Positions 1 through 11,510 of a stretch of DNA of 64,000 bases are shown in pieces. The DNA is taken from contig NC_045138.2 in assembly GCF_008831285.2 (NCBI RefSeq), positions 11,236,571 through 11,300,570 of the forward strand, written 5' to 3'. A program made the position numbers and the translations under genes. Positions within the stretch are counted from its first letter, which is position 1. Each line of letters begins with the position of its first letter. This stretch comes from Nymphaea colorata. Taxonomy: Eukaryota; Streptophyta; Magnoliopsida; Nymphaeales; Nymphaeaceae. Below the pieces are notes generated by a model, which saw nothing but the letters and a program-made list of their open reading frames with translations, made no database searches and was not told the origin of the DNA.

Positions 1-480
1 ATCAAGAATATCCACAACCCTAGATGAGTGCAGTAATGACATGTTTAACCCACACTATAAGATATAGTAAACAAACTCTTAAGATGACAAGTTCACAAGC
101 TCTAAAACATGCCTACATTGCCAACATAATAAGACTCATATACAAACAATTAAAATAGATAATCACGTGTAACCATAGAGAAATGATACATGACCTCCAT
201 CTCCATGCCATTGGAAACAATCAAAGTTATCAAACTGTGCCTCCAAAATGAAGGGACTACTGAATGTGACAGCCACACTTTTCTGGGCTTAACTCTGTAG
301 CGCAAACATGATGATTTATGATCCACTAGTTTTACTTTCATTAAAAATGAATTTTATTAGTAAATTTTAATGATGAACATTTTCCTTTGAGCTGCCTTCG
401 TTTAGTTTCTTATTGGGAGGAGGGAGTGAACCAGGAGGCTAAACCTATCAAGTGTACTAGATTAGAATATATCTTCCAAA
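1..480. other. Intergenic, nothing recognised
   Basis: AT-rich DNA. The only open frames are short and show no family resemblance. I see no repeat ends, RNA gene or splice-bounded exon here. Confidence 0.5.
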
Positions 481-489
481 CTATGTTGT

Positions 490-515
490 TAAGGCGTCGT
501 CTAGGAGACGCCTAG
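490..515. repeat. Short palindromic GC-rich motif
   Basis: AGGCGTC and GACGCCT form 7-bp inverted arms around an 8-base loop, followed by further CTAG/GGCG-rich sequence to about 600. It stands out from the AT-rich surroundings. It is probably a small degenerate repeat; no TIR or TSD was found. Confidence 0.4.
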
Positions 516-639
516 TTGTGGACTAGGTGCCAGTCCACACCCGTCACCTAGGTCCATCACTTAGGATGGGTATGGCGATGGCGCCAAGGATGGACTAGCA
601 CCAGCACACCTAGTCAATGGGAAGGTATATACCTGTGGT

Positions 640-870
640 TTTATTGTATATACTATGTAGTATGTACAATCTGTTATAATGTATAATATATGTACAATCT
701 GAAATAATGTATATTTACATATTGTATATTAATGTGTTATATATCTACATTAGTACAATCTGAAGCAACTTTTAAAGTGGTTCCATCTGCAGTTGAATCT
801 GTTACGATGTATATTGTATGTATTGATTTGTACAATCTGTTATGATGTATATTAATGTACTGATTTGATA
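640..870. repeat. Degenerate AT-rich tandem repeat
   Basis: The motif GTACAATCTG followed by (T/A)AA(T)GTATATT recurs about four times (near 665, 697, 755 and 829) with variable spacers. It reads as a decayed minisatellite. There is no coding potential. Confidence 0.5.
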
Positions 871-1772
871 CAATTTTTGTTTGAAATGATTCAAATGAAA
901 TAGTCTATCAGGTCTATAACTGAAATAGTCTATAAGAAATGCAAGCATTGTGTCCAATATGTAAACAATAATGACGTCTTCTTTTGTGTATCCAACAAAG
1001 GCATAAGATAGAACAGAACAGCACAGTTTTCCAGTATGTAAACAAGATGGAAATGTACTGTTGGTCTGTCATGTAAACAAGAACATAACAGTTTTCATGT
1101 TTCACTTTTTGGCTTACAAAGTGTAATCGTTCAATTAGAACAGAACGGAACAGTTTTTCAAGTTTTACTTAGAATAGAAGCTTACAAAAGGTGAAGGTGT
1201 TGCTGGATTATGGAATCTTAAGGAGGTGAATACGGCCAGTTTGGTATCCATCGCATGTAGGTGTCCTAGACCTCTTACTATAAGAATTGATCTGATACTA
1301 AAAGTATATCATGTATTCATGCAAGTAAATGATTTTTCTCTTGTTGTGTGAACCAAAGTCTCCTTTAAATGCTTTTAAGCATATAATCACAACAATCAAG
1401 AGAATTCACAAGGTTCATATTCACCAAAAAAAAGTATCATGAAACATATGTAATATCCAATAGCATAACAAAATATTTAAAAAATCTAAACATAATCATA
1501 CCAATAACGATGTCTATAAATTATTATAACGAAATGAACTCAGATTATTCATATTTAGTATTGTTGTCAATAGACTTAATTTGAACTCACCACTCATGAG
1601 TTGCACAAAGTAGGGGCACATAGAAGCACGACCTACCTTAAAAATTTTACACTGTGGAACCTTCTATAATAGGTAAAAGTCTAAATCCAAAAGGTCTTTA
1701 TTACAACATTTTATACAATAAGAAATAAGCATAGGAACTATCAACCAACTCTCTTCTGACAACTTATGGTCA
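871..1772. other. Intergenic, nothing recognised
   Basis: AT-rich sequence with several 'gtaaacaa' and 'acagaacag' repeats around 950-1150. No gene, transposon end or RNA was found. Confidence 0.4.
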
Positions 1773-2390
1773 TCCTATATGAGACAAAAATATTTAAACA
1801 TTGAAGCCTTTGCGCCTCTAACTAAGTCCAGCATTGCTCCTTCTATCTGCCAAGCTATCTTTGCAGCCAAAAAAAGCATCAAAGATGTGGTTTTATGGCA
1901 GCTCAAAGATGATAACAGAATTAAATTCTGGTATGTTTGAACTGGGTTGGTCCGCCTCCAGCCACTGCTCCCTGCTGTTCATCAATATACTGGCAAGATG
2001 AATGCACAGGTCTCTATTGATCAGGTGATACTCAAAACTGATTCCCGATTGCTAAATTTTCTCCATTGTATTAGACCAGAGTCACGCTCTCCGGTTATAA
2101 CTAAGAACCAACCCGATCCCTTGATTTGGTCTGACTTATGAGCAACCCCATATACGGTTTCAAGGAACTCAAATTGGGAGATGATTAGGAGTAAAGGAGT
2201 TGCATAAAGATGGAGAAGTAAAATCTGGTTATTGAATAGGTATTTGTGCAGTTTGGACCCCGTCATCCCTTATATATGGTCCGGACACAAATTGCTGACA
2301 AATGCTAGGCTCAAGCCCATGGAACACCAGAATTTAAGTCCAACAATATCAAATTTGCAAACTCTATATGAAAAATTTGAAAAAAAAAAA
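1773..2390 (+). pseudogene. LINE (non-LTR retrotransposon) 3' remnant
   Basis: Reading across frameshifts, the plus strand encodes pieces typical of the end of plant LINE ORF2, downstream of the reverse transcriptase and into the zf-RVT region. One piece, about 1773-1937, reads ...AKKSIKDVVLWQLKDDNRIK and then FW. A second, about 1950-2140, contains PLLPAVHQY and, further on, QPDPLIW. A third, about 2275-2390, contains KLLTNARLKPMEHQNLSP, like the start of a zf-RVT segment. The order matches the family. At least two frame changes and internal stops show it is dead. No poly(A) tail or TSD could be fixed, and the RT core is absent. Assigned by recall of family patterns; a profile search is needed. 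Confidence 0.5.
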
Positions 2391-2610
2391 CAATGGGACT
2401 TTAGGGACAACACTGTACATACTCATTCAGCTCATTGTGAGAATAAACAATGTAACTGTGAGAAAAATCAATGTCGTTACATCAGTATGTCTGTTGTTTC
2501 ACTTTTCTTGATTTTGGAAAGAAGATAAGCACGCCAAAAAAACAATGTAGTGACTTCTTAATGATAAATTCGAAAGCCTTTACCAAAAGCAGTCAGTTGG
2601 TAATCCATAA

Positions 2611-5458
2611 GGTAGTGTTTGCCGAGCAGGAAATATCCTGTAGCAGAGGAATAAAAATTCAAAATTTTAAAAAAATTCTGTTTATCAAACACGGAATTAA
2701 TTTTGTAGCCGTTAAACCCGTTTCCGAAATAATATTTCCGGAAACATGTTTCCACCACGAGGGGTGGAAACATATTTCCTGGATTATTTTTTTGCCCGTT
2801 AGGGCTCGCGTTTTCCTCCTGCCGCAGCCTCTCGCGTCTTCCTCCTGCCGCTGCCTCTCGTGTCTTGCTCTTGCCGCTGCTTCATCCTACTACTGCGCTG
2901 CTGCTGCTTCAATCCCCTGCTTTCTGAGGAAGTTCCTCACTGCTATAGCCTTCTTCCTGCTGCCGCGACCCCACTCGAAGGATTCCCTCGTCAAGCTCCT
3001 TAACAAGGTGAGCGTTTCAACATTCTTACTGGACTCTTTGTCGTTCTAGATCTAAACGGAAGGGATAATCTCAGGCAGGGGGTTGTTCCTTTTGGTTGAA
3101 TGGGTGTTGGCTCCTTTTTGGTCGTGGGGAAGGGGAGAGAAAGAGGGGTGAGGTGGGGAGCTGGTTTTTCTTTCTTTTCCTAGTCTCTTTGTCGTTGCTT
3201 TTCTTTTTCCTTTTCTGGGTTGTTGTGTGTTGTGCGAATTTGATTTGTTAAATGTGGCAATGGCAGTGATTTTGAGCTGGATGTTGTGTTTCTAGTTTGC
3301 CTCTGAGTCCTATGTCTCTCTCGCTCGCCTGTTGGGGATTCCCCTTTTTGTAGGTTTCTGCTGCGTTGGAGTTCCTTTTCTCATTTTGGCTTCCCTGTCT
3401 CTCTTTCCGTGGTTGTCCCTCTGTAGCCTTGAGCTGTTTCTGAGTTTTTCTTTCCTTTACTATTCTCTCTCTCTGGTTTATGATCCTGTTTCTTTGAAGG
3501 GTAACACCAGAACCCTGTTTCCTTTGTCTATAGATTTGATGCAAGAGCTCCTGCGGGAATGGCGAGGTTTTCGCTTATTTCTCAAGGGTCTGTTAACAAA
3601 TAACATAGTGTTCCGACATAAGTGCCTTATTAAAATTACATTATGGTGTATGAGTTAAATAAGTTCAGATCGCCATCCTTTTTACCTTATTAAGTGACCT
3701 GACAACAGTTCTTGATCTGGTTGAGTTGTGGTCCAAGTTACTGGGTGACAAACTGGTGATGACTTGATCTGAGTTCATGTCAGACAGGAACTGCCTATGC
3801 GCATCTCAAGCCAGTACTGCTGTAAAGCAGCAATTTCAGCATTTTGTCTAGCTTTACTTGTTTTTTGCAGTTCTCTCGCTCTGTTTTTTTTTTTTTGGAG
3901 GTATGGCTATTGATGTCTCGGTTGGTTGCCGAGAGATTCTGCTGTTATTTATTTTTTTAGCCGATTGAGTTTCACCTCTCTTATTTGCTGCTTATCCACA
4001 ATGGGTATTAATATTCCATTGATTGAGCTCATATCATAAACAAAGAGGCATGCTTTGGACGGTCAGTCTGCTTGCCCTTATTCAAGTCATGCCATGTCCA
4101 ACTATCAAGAACCTGCATCTCAGCGTCTCTTGGCTTGATTTTACATATTGGAGTCTGGATAAACATATGGTTATTGCTGTTCTGTATGATCTCCATTAAC
4201 ATTCTAATTTGAACCTGAATTTACTTGCAGTTTTTCAGAAACAATAAAAACATTGCATTTTTGTGAAACAAGTGAGGAATCGAACTATTTGAATGCACGT
4301 TCAAATCTAATGTTGCCGATGTCCCTAATTGAGATGAAAGTTACATCTTTACCTGCATATTGTAGTTTTATTTCATTTATTTTGAGCTAGAAATCTCTAC
4401 AATGCAGCAAGATAGTATATATTTCCTGTAATGTAGCTATCTGTAATGTAGCTATATCTTATATAGCATATCTTCATCCTATTAGTAATTGGTTGTGGAT
4501 TTTCTTGTGGAAGCCTACTACTTGAATGTGTATTCAAATCTAATGTTGGGGACATCCATAATTGAGATGAAGGCTACATCATAATCTGAATATCATACTT
4601 CTTGATGAGGTTTTTTCTGGGATTTCTTTTCTTCTGAAGTTTTTACCTACTGCTGAATGTCAAAATTTGGAATTTGGTAGAATCTAGTAATCTACCTATC
4701 ATGTGGGCGTGATATGTGTAGGTTGGACATGTGGAACTCATACAGAAATGGAACTTGTGAAATGAGCTCAATAGAAGAAGAGATTCAATACAATCATGTG
4801 TGACATTCATGGTTCCACGAGTTCAACTGTGCCACTTGTAAATTATTACTGGCAAGTTATTACTGAAAGTAGGCTGCATTAACAACTAATCAAACACATA
4901 TATAACAGGATTGTTAACGAACTTGATGAAGGTGCATCTGACGATGCAAATGAGAGTACATCATTCGTCAACGAACTTGAAAGTGCGACACAAAGTATTC
5001 ATCGAGGATCAAATAATGACCTGCGCAGTTCAATAACATCTCAAATGTTTATGGATTTTGAAAATCGTAGGTGCATAGGAACTTATGACACATGGAAACA
5101 ATTGTGTTGATGATTATTAGTTATTCATATGTTTAGTTTGTTTATGTTTTACTTTTCTTAGTTATTGTATGTTATGACTTGATCACGCTAATCTTTATGT
5201 TTATGTTCATAGGTAATCGGAGTTGAAGCGCTGACATAAGTATTATGCCATGTTCGTGTCGTTCAAGGGACATATATGAAGAAATACAATCACCATATGT
5301 TGGAAGAACCTTTTAAACAAACACAGAAATATATTTCTGGAAACATAATTCTTAGTTATCACACACATATCAAAATGAGAATCAGAAATATTTTTCTCAT
5401 TCTTCTATTCCAGGAAATATATTTCCAATTCCTAAATCCCTAACCATCAAACACTACC
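2611..5458. mobile_element. PIF/Harbinger-like DNA transposon (non-autonomous)
   Basis: An 11-bp perfect terminal inverted repeat, GGTAGTGTTTG at 2611-2621 and CAAACACTACC at 5448-5458, is flanked on both sides by the trinucleotide TAA (2608-2610 and 5459-5461), the TSD type of the PIF/Harbinger superfamily. Both subterminal regions carry GGAAATAT-type palindromes. The 2848-bp interior holds a GC-rich leader-like stretch (about 2790-3010) ending in a plausible splice donor (AAG|GTGAGC near 3007) and a short open stretch at about 4910-5114. I see no complete transposase with its DDE motifs and no MYB-like second ORF, so it is probably a deletion derivative or a remnant. Confidence 0.65.
2740..2771. 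repeat. Two overlapping palindromes near the Harbinger left end
   Basis: GGAAACATGTTTCC (2740-2753) is a perfect 14-bp palindrome. It overlaps a hairpin with arms TTTCCACC and GGTGGAAA (2750-2771). Similar GGAAATATATTTCC-like sequences lie near the right end at 5320-5440, so these are probably subterminal transposase-binding repeats. Confidence 0.5.
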
Positions 5459-5461
5459 TAA

Positions 5462-6592
5462 AGAAAATAATAGTACAACCGACATAACATCTCAGATTCT
5501 CAAAACTATCTGATAGAATTAAAATCCTTAATCCTCCATTGCATTCTTCCTCAAACATATCATAAATAGATATGCTAATAGGTATGTTATTCAGTTACAA
5601 GGTAGGTTCATCAGTTCAGGTTATCATTATCCAATCATTTTTGAACCACAGAAACGCTTCTTTTTGTTCAGTTCTTTACTAATTTTCTTTGCCAATTGCA
5701 TTGTAGATCAGCAATTACTTAATTTGGTGGATTTTGAAATATACCTTTACATTTTCTCTTTGGTTTGTAATTAAGCTTTTCACAACAAAACAAAGTTTTA
5801 GTTCATCTCCAATTTAGGGAAAATGTTTTTTGAAAAATTCAACGCAATAGTCAATTTTAACAACATAGGTCCTCGAAACAGCCTAGACAAAGCTAGTCAA
5901 TTACATCCTACCAGCCCATAAGAATAGTCATATTCGAACTTTTTCCTACCAATCTATAAAGTACTACATAAGTTCGAACCAAAGATGTTAAAAAATTGGC
6001 AGCAAGACCACCAGGTCACCTCGATTTGAAAGCAAGAGCACTGCTAATTCAAAATGCCAAAAACATTGTGTTACTGGCCTGCGTCAACCACTTCATATAT
6101 TCAAATGAAGAGAACGATGGAAAAATGTTTCTAAGCCTGGAGATATCAACCAGTTCTTGGAAAATTAGAGTTATATTTTTTTTCACAAACTTAAATGAGA
6201 GTACTGAAGGAACAAACAGAAGAAGTCGATGATCCTATACCATCCACAAGAATCATAAACCACCAGAACTTAAAAAGAGAAAACTAGATTACCTCACCTT
6301 ACAGTGGAGAATAAGAACGCCAATTTTCCGATCCAATTATACGGAAGAATTAACACATCAAAGAAGTAATCCCTAATTGTCTATGTTGCAATCAGCACAA
6401 GCCAGTCGGCCCCGTCAATCATACACTCAAAAAATCATAAGAAAAAGATCTAAAACGAAAAAGGAAGTTTTCTGTATGTAAATTTCTAGTTCAGCACAAG
6501 TTCCAATATAATATATCGGCACACCAAATGCTCAAAACAGACCATAACTGCATCTCTAAAACAGCAACCAAGTGGGAGAGGCCCCACCTGGG

Positions 6593-6596
<4 letters not shown>
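5462..6596. other. Intergenic, nothing recognised
   Basis: AT-rich DNA with short unassigned open frames only. A 78-codon frame at 5996-6232 has no recognisable motif and no supporting context. Confidence 0.4.

Positions 6597-6637
<41 letters not shown>
6597..6637. repeat. (AG)n microsatellite
   Basis: An uninterrupted AG dinucleotide tract of about 41 bases. It creates the low-complexity RERERE and SLSLSL frames on the two strands, which are not genes. Confidence 0.95.
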
Positions 6638-6643
<6 letters not shown>

Positions 6644-6779
6644 GCTTCTTCCTATCTGAAGTACTATAATACATGGATCAAATTAACATTCCCACTGTGC
6701 GCAAGGAACAGAAAGTTTCACAACCCCATCTTGGCATTTATAGAGAGACAGAGTATGTGTACCAAAAAGAGGTGAAGCA

Positions 6780-7100
6780 CATCGACAGGCGGCAAACAGA
6801 TACAGAGCAAGGGCAGGCGGAGAGACCACAGCGGCACGTGGAGAGGGTATTTTTCTTCTGTTGCTCGCAGTTTTGCAGAGAGAAAGAGCAAGAGAGCGGA
6901 GAGGCAGGGAGAGAGAAAAAGCGCAGCCGAAGACGGCGGGAGGCAGGTGGAGGCAATAGGGGGCGCAGCGACAGCGGCAGGCAGGTTCGTGGACGGCGGC
7001 GAGAGAGGGTTCGTCGGCGGCAGGCGTGTAGCAGACTTGCAGGGAGAAGGAGAGAGAAAACAGGGAGAACGAGAAACGGGAAACGTGAAGACGAGCCCTA
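6780..7100. other. CpG- and purine-rich block, possible promoter or 5' leader
   Basis: GC content and CpG frequency rise sharply here compared with both flanks, with GGCGG and AGAGAG runs. Overlapping frames are open on both strands, but their composition (Arg/Glu/Gly-rich, or Ser/Leu/Pro-rich) reflects base bias and not protein. It could be the 5' end of a host transcript. No start codon context, TATA or splice site could be defended. Confidence 0.25.
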
Positions 7101-7116
7101 ATCATACAGTAGGTAT

Positions 7117-7171
7117 GGATCCGGGTTTCCTCTTATTTGAATATGAATATGCACTATTCGTACCCGGATCC
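7117..7171. repeat. Inverted repeat GGATCCGGGT / ACCCGGATCC
   Basis: Perfect 10-bp arms at 7117-7126 and 7162-7171 separated by 35 bases. The following 130 bases hold further CTCGA, CTCGGGT and GATGCTCGG repeats. It is probably a fragment of an unclassified transposon; no TSD was identified. Confidence 0.55.
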
Positions 7172-7310
7172 CTTCGACCTTAATCGAGTTGAGATTATAA
7201 AACTCGAATTTCGACTCGATCAAGTACTCGGGTCCCGACTTTATTTGAGTGAATGCACGAATAGCTAGGCTCGATGCTCGGACCTTAAATTTGAACTTGC
7301 TTATTTTCAT

Positions 7311-9399
7311 AATAACCAAAGTTTCTTTTCATAAAATTTTTCACCATTTTTCCAGCATATTTTTTTGGAAGAGAGAAATTATCCCACCACCCAAATGAGG
7401 AATGAGGGAGCCCAGCTTTTTATCCTTCCTTTCCTTTGACTTCAGGGTCCAGAGCTATATCGGTATCAAAATAGCGGCAACTTGCATGTAAAACATTGTG
7501 AACAAGAACTTCGCAACACACCTAAGATACACGTAAATCAATAATGCCTATGCAGATTCTTTTATATACTTGAAAGATTAATCAGAGGTAACTGGGGTGC
7601 GAAGAGCTTTCATCTAAATGGAATGCATCACATTCTTACAAGTACAATTCTTGAAAGCTTGGCAGTTGGTTTAAAGATGAGAAAACTTGGGAAACTCGTT
7701 TCTCATTTATTAAAAGTTTGTTTGCGTTTAAAAATGGAAATCTAATTTCTTTATTAATGTATTTCCATTTCTTTATTTATTTCATTATTTCTCTACATTT
7801 TATCCTTGTCCTTAATGTGTTATGGATTGGGTCAACTCTTCATTAACTTTTATCTGGCGTTTTGCTGATTTTCATATTCTTTATTTATTTAATAATTATT
7901 GTACTAGCATCTTCACTTGTAACCCTTTTTTGTTTATATCATTGCTCTACAAACACAATTGCCTTCTTGCTTCATGGCACTTTTTAAGCATAGCAAGTTA
8001 GATGTTAGGTAGATAATATAGAGCAAGTTAACTATATTAATGCTGTGCCTCTAAATCAGTTCTCATTTGAACTGGTGAGCCCATTGATAAGAAGGCATGG
8101 ATGCCTTTCAGTAATAAGACAGTGATGTCCTCTACCTGAATACTATATCCTTCTCAGACACGTTGTAGCCGCCATTACAAAGACATAAATGCACTTGAAT
8201 AAATAGACATTAAACAGTTTGTGAATCCATGGGAAGATTTAATTGTCCTTCAACATAGAGACACAATTATGACCCTTTCAAGAACCCTGGGAAATTCTGA
8301 ATCCTTGGACAAATTCCTCATAAAACCCCAAATAACAGATGCCTTGAGCTTTCACTAAAGTCGAAGAATTGTTAGTGCAGGTGTACCTCAAACAACCAAG
8401 TAGCATCTTGGTGTTCACTCTCGCTTACTACTTTTTGCTTACTTCGACTATTTGAGCATGTATCTTCTATTTCCAAGGTGTCTTCTTACTGCTCAACTAC
8501 TCTCACAATTCTGGTAAGTTTTATTTATGACCTATAGTATCTTTCTACTCTTGTTGTAGGAATAGTTTCATTTATTGTAATATGTTAGAAATTTGTCATC
8601 CTGCAATTTCATCAAGTTATCATGTAACAAAGAACATAGCTACGCAAAAAAGCTCAATTAATACATCGCTATGTGACAGAGTGAATTTTGAATTAGCAAA
8701 AACCAAAGTGTATGTGTTGAATGATATGCACACTTAAGTTGACATAATATATTTTAGCATGTCAGAACCCAGCTTGTCAGTCTTGCTCCTTAAGCAAGTT
8801 TGTTTTTGGTATATAGACTAGCAGCTCACTGGACAATATATAAAATCAATGTAAATTGTTACTTTTTAGACAATGTCTATTGAACAACGCGTACTTCTCA
8901 CCGTGCATACATTTTATAAAATCGATTCCAGTCTTGTGAGAACATGTTTGTTTTTTGTATGTATGACAGTAAATCACCAAACAATATTTGATCCCTTTAG
9001 TGCTTCACTACTTGACAAGATTGACTCTATAGAAAACATATTGAGTGCATTAGTATGTTCAACCATATAAATTTAACCTTTTCCATTTGTCAAGATTGTA
9101 GCAGCCAACTTGTCGTTCTTATTGTCAGATTTTTTGGCTAATTGCTTAACTTTCAGGTTCAATCATTCTTTATAAATGCAAAGTTTGTCACTATTGGTAC
9201 ACAAGTTAATCATTGTATTATACATATAGCATTGCTCCAGTCAAAAAGGCACAAACATTACATCTATGGCCACAACCAAGATGCCTTCCATGCCACTTCT
9301 ACTTTGGCACGAGATTGGCAATGGATGATATGTGTGATTTATATTATGTTATGTATGGAATTCAAAGGCCAGCTGAAACTAGAAGAGTAAAAAAGAGAG
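7311..9399. other. Intergenic, nothing recognised
   Basis: AT-rich sequence. Open frames at 8873-9070 and 9142-9413 have no family motif or splice-supported context. Confidence 0.4.
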
Positions 9400-10470
9400 G
9401 ATTGAACAAGTGAGGGTTAAAGAAACAATGGTTCAACAAGTGAAGATGGAAGAAGACAACTAAGAGTAGAGAGGACAAGGGGAGAAATTTGTGAAACCTG
9501 GTAGACAAAGAATAGAAAAGGAGAGAGGATGAAAAATTGCGGTGATAGAAGTGAGGGTCGAAGAAGTGAGAGTTTTAGAAGAGAGGACTCAAGAAGTGAG
9601 TGTGAAAGAACATAGACCTAAGAGTAGGGGAAAAGAGGAGGAGGATGTGAGAAACTTGAGAGGAGAAGATGAAAATCAAGAGGATGAAATTAAAACTTGA
9701 AGTAATCAAGATTGAAGAAGCAAAGTTGAGAAAAGATTGATTAGGTGATGCTTACAAAGGTAAATATAGAAGAATACATATCTAATAGTATAGGGAAGAG
9801 TGTCTTTTTTTTTGGTGTTAGGGTAGTTGTGGGGGGTGGGGGGGTGGGGAGAGACGTGGGGAACCTAAAAGAAGGGGAAGAGAGAAGAAGCTAAGAGGAG
9901 AGGAGAGAAAGCAATGATGAGATCAAAGCAAGCAAGTGGAGAAAATAAAAGAGGATTGAACTATAAAAGAATGAATAATATGCTGAGAAGAGAGAAGGAG
10001 ATAAGATTAATTTTGAGAGCATAGAAAATGAAGTTGAGAGTCAAACAAAGGGAGGGGTCCAGTGAGAGAGTGGAGGTGAGAAGAAGAGGTGATTATCTGA
10101 GAAATGGGATATAAGAGAGACGTGAAGCAAGGAAGGAAGAAGAAGCAAAGAGGAAAGTAGAGAGCGTAGCACTCTAGAGGAAAGAAGAGCAAGTCAAAAG
10201 GTGAGCAAAAGAGAGATCAACATCAACAATAAAGAGAAGTTGAAATTAGAGAAAATATTATTTAGCTCAAGAAAGAAGACAGTGTTACTGAGAAACATAT
10301 GAGTGAAGAAGAGGTGGTTGTGGGGAGAGAGGGATAGAAGATGGATGTTTGAGGAGAACTTTTTTTTTTTTTTGGTGGCCGGTGGTGGGGGGGGTGTGGG
10401 GCGCGGGGTGTGGCTGTCGTTGTTGTGGGAAGAGGAAGGTGAAAGAGAAAAGAAGAGAAGGTGTAACTAA
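9400..10470. repeat. Long purine-rich (GA-rich) tract, part 1
   Basis: About 1.07 kb in which the plus strand is overwhelmingly A and G, with loosely repeated units such as gaagaagtgag and agaggag. It contains a G-run region near 9831-9850 and a T-run plus G-rich region near 10360-10420. The same composition resumes after the MITE at 10471-11149. It looks like a decayed minisatellite. Confidence 0.6.
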
Positions 10471-11149
10471 TGCCCTATTTGGTTGGAAGGAAAGGGAAGG
10501 AAAGAACAACCAATCCGTTGTTTGGTTGATTAATTAAAAAGAAGGGAAAGGAAAGGAAACTCTAATGTAAATCCAATCCCTCCAAAATTGGAGGGATTGG
10601 GAAGGAAAGGAAAAGTCTATCTCCTTTTACCGTGTATACTATCGCCTACGGAAGAGATATCAACTGACCTTGTGTGGCTCTTTATCTCCCTCCTCGCCGC
10701 TGGTAAGACTCTGAGAGGCGCTCGGTCTGCCTCTCTATCCCTTTCTACCACTGCTCGAGACTTGGATGGTATTTCACAATGACCTTTTTACCAAAATCAA
10801 GTTTTTGTGATTTTTATGTCATCCAATTAATGCACCTGAAAATGGTGCTTTGTTTGATTCATATAAATTTTTATCATATTTATTACTATAGACAGAAATG
10901 TTGAGTGTAAGTGTGGTTCCTCTTTTATTGAATCAGGAAATCAAATTAAATTTTTTTTATTTGAATGATAAATTTTTTAATGTTAGGGGTATTATTGTAA
11001 ATTATTATAAATTCTATCATTTCCTTTCCTTTCTATCCAAACAAGGTTTGTAATCACCTCTTTCCTTTCCTTTCCATTCCATTCCTTTTTCATTCCCTTT
11101 CCCTCCCTTTCCTTTCCATCCATCCCTTTCCCTCCATCCAAACAAAACG
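10471..11149. mobile_element. Harbinger-type MITE
   Basis: The ends are imperfect inverted repeats: the left begins TGCCCTATTTGGTTGGAAGG and the right, reversed, reads CGTTTTGTTTGGATGGAGGG, sharing TTTGG(T/A)TGGA(A/G)GG. Both sides are bounded by TAA (10468-10470 and 11150-11152). Runs of GGAAAGGAA at the left and TTTCCTTTCC at the right extend the inverted structure inward. Its 679 bp hold no transposase. It sits inside the purine-rich tract and splits it. Size, TIR style and TAA TSD fit Tourist-like MITEs. Confidence 0.65.
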
Positions 11150-11510
11150 TAAAGAAAAAAGAATAATAGGTTAAGAGAAGATAAATTGAAGTCAAGAACA
11201 TAGAAGAGGAGGTTGAGAGTATGGAAGAAACAGTAGAACTCAAGAGAGGGTACATCTCCCAAGGGGGGAAGCGTGTGTGGTGGAAGGGAAGGGGAGAGGG
11301 TTGGAGTAGAGCGAAAAGAGCAAGCTGAGAAGAAAGAAGAGCAGATAATTGAAATCAAGAGCATTGAGGAGGAGGAAATGGATAACAAAAGAAAGCTTGT
11401 GGTAGGAAAGAGAGAAGATGAATACCAAGAGAAAAGAGGAAGGGTCAAATGATGAGAAAGATGATGAGAAAGAGAAGAAGATGGATCATATACAAAGGTT
11501 TAGGGTAAGT
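11150..11510. repeat. Purine-rich tract, part 2
   Basis: Continuation of the GA-rich composition (agaagaagag, gatgagaaag units) immediately right of the MITE, ending near 11510 where ordinary AT-rich sequence resumes. Confidence 0.55.

Noticed and set aside
6572-7105. Overlapping open frames on both strands around the GA repeat
   Set aside because: They consist of dipeptide repeats or base-biased sequence, overlap each other, and show no domain. They come from microsatellite and GC/purine composition.
10285-11448. Several frames of 60-140 codons across the purine-rich tract and MITE
   Set aside because: Phe/Ser/Leu/Pro-rich reads of a polypyrimidine strand and Arg/Glu/Lys/Gly-rich reads of a polypurine strand; they cross the MITE boundaries.
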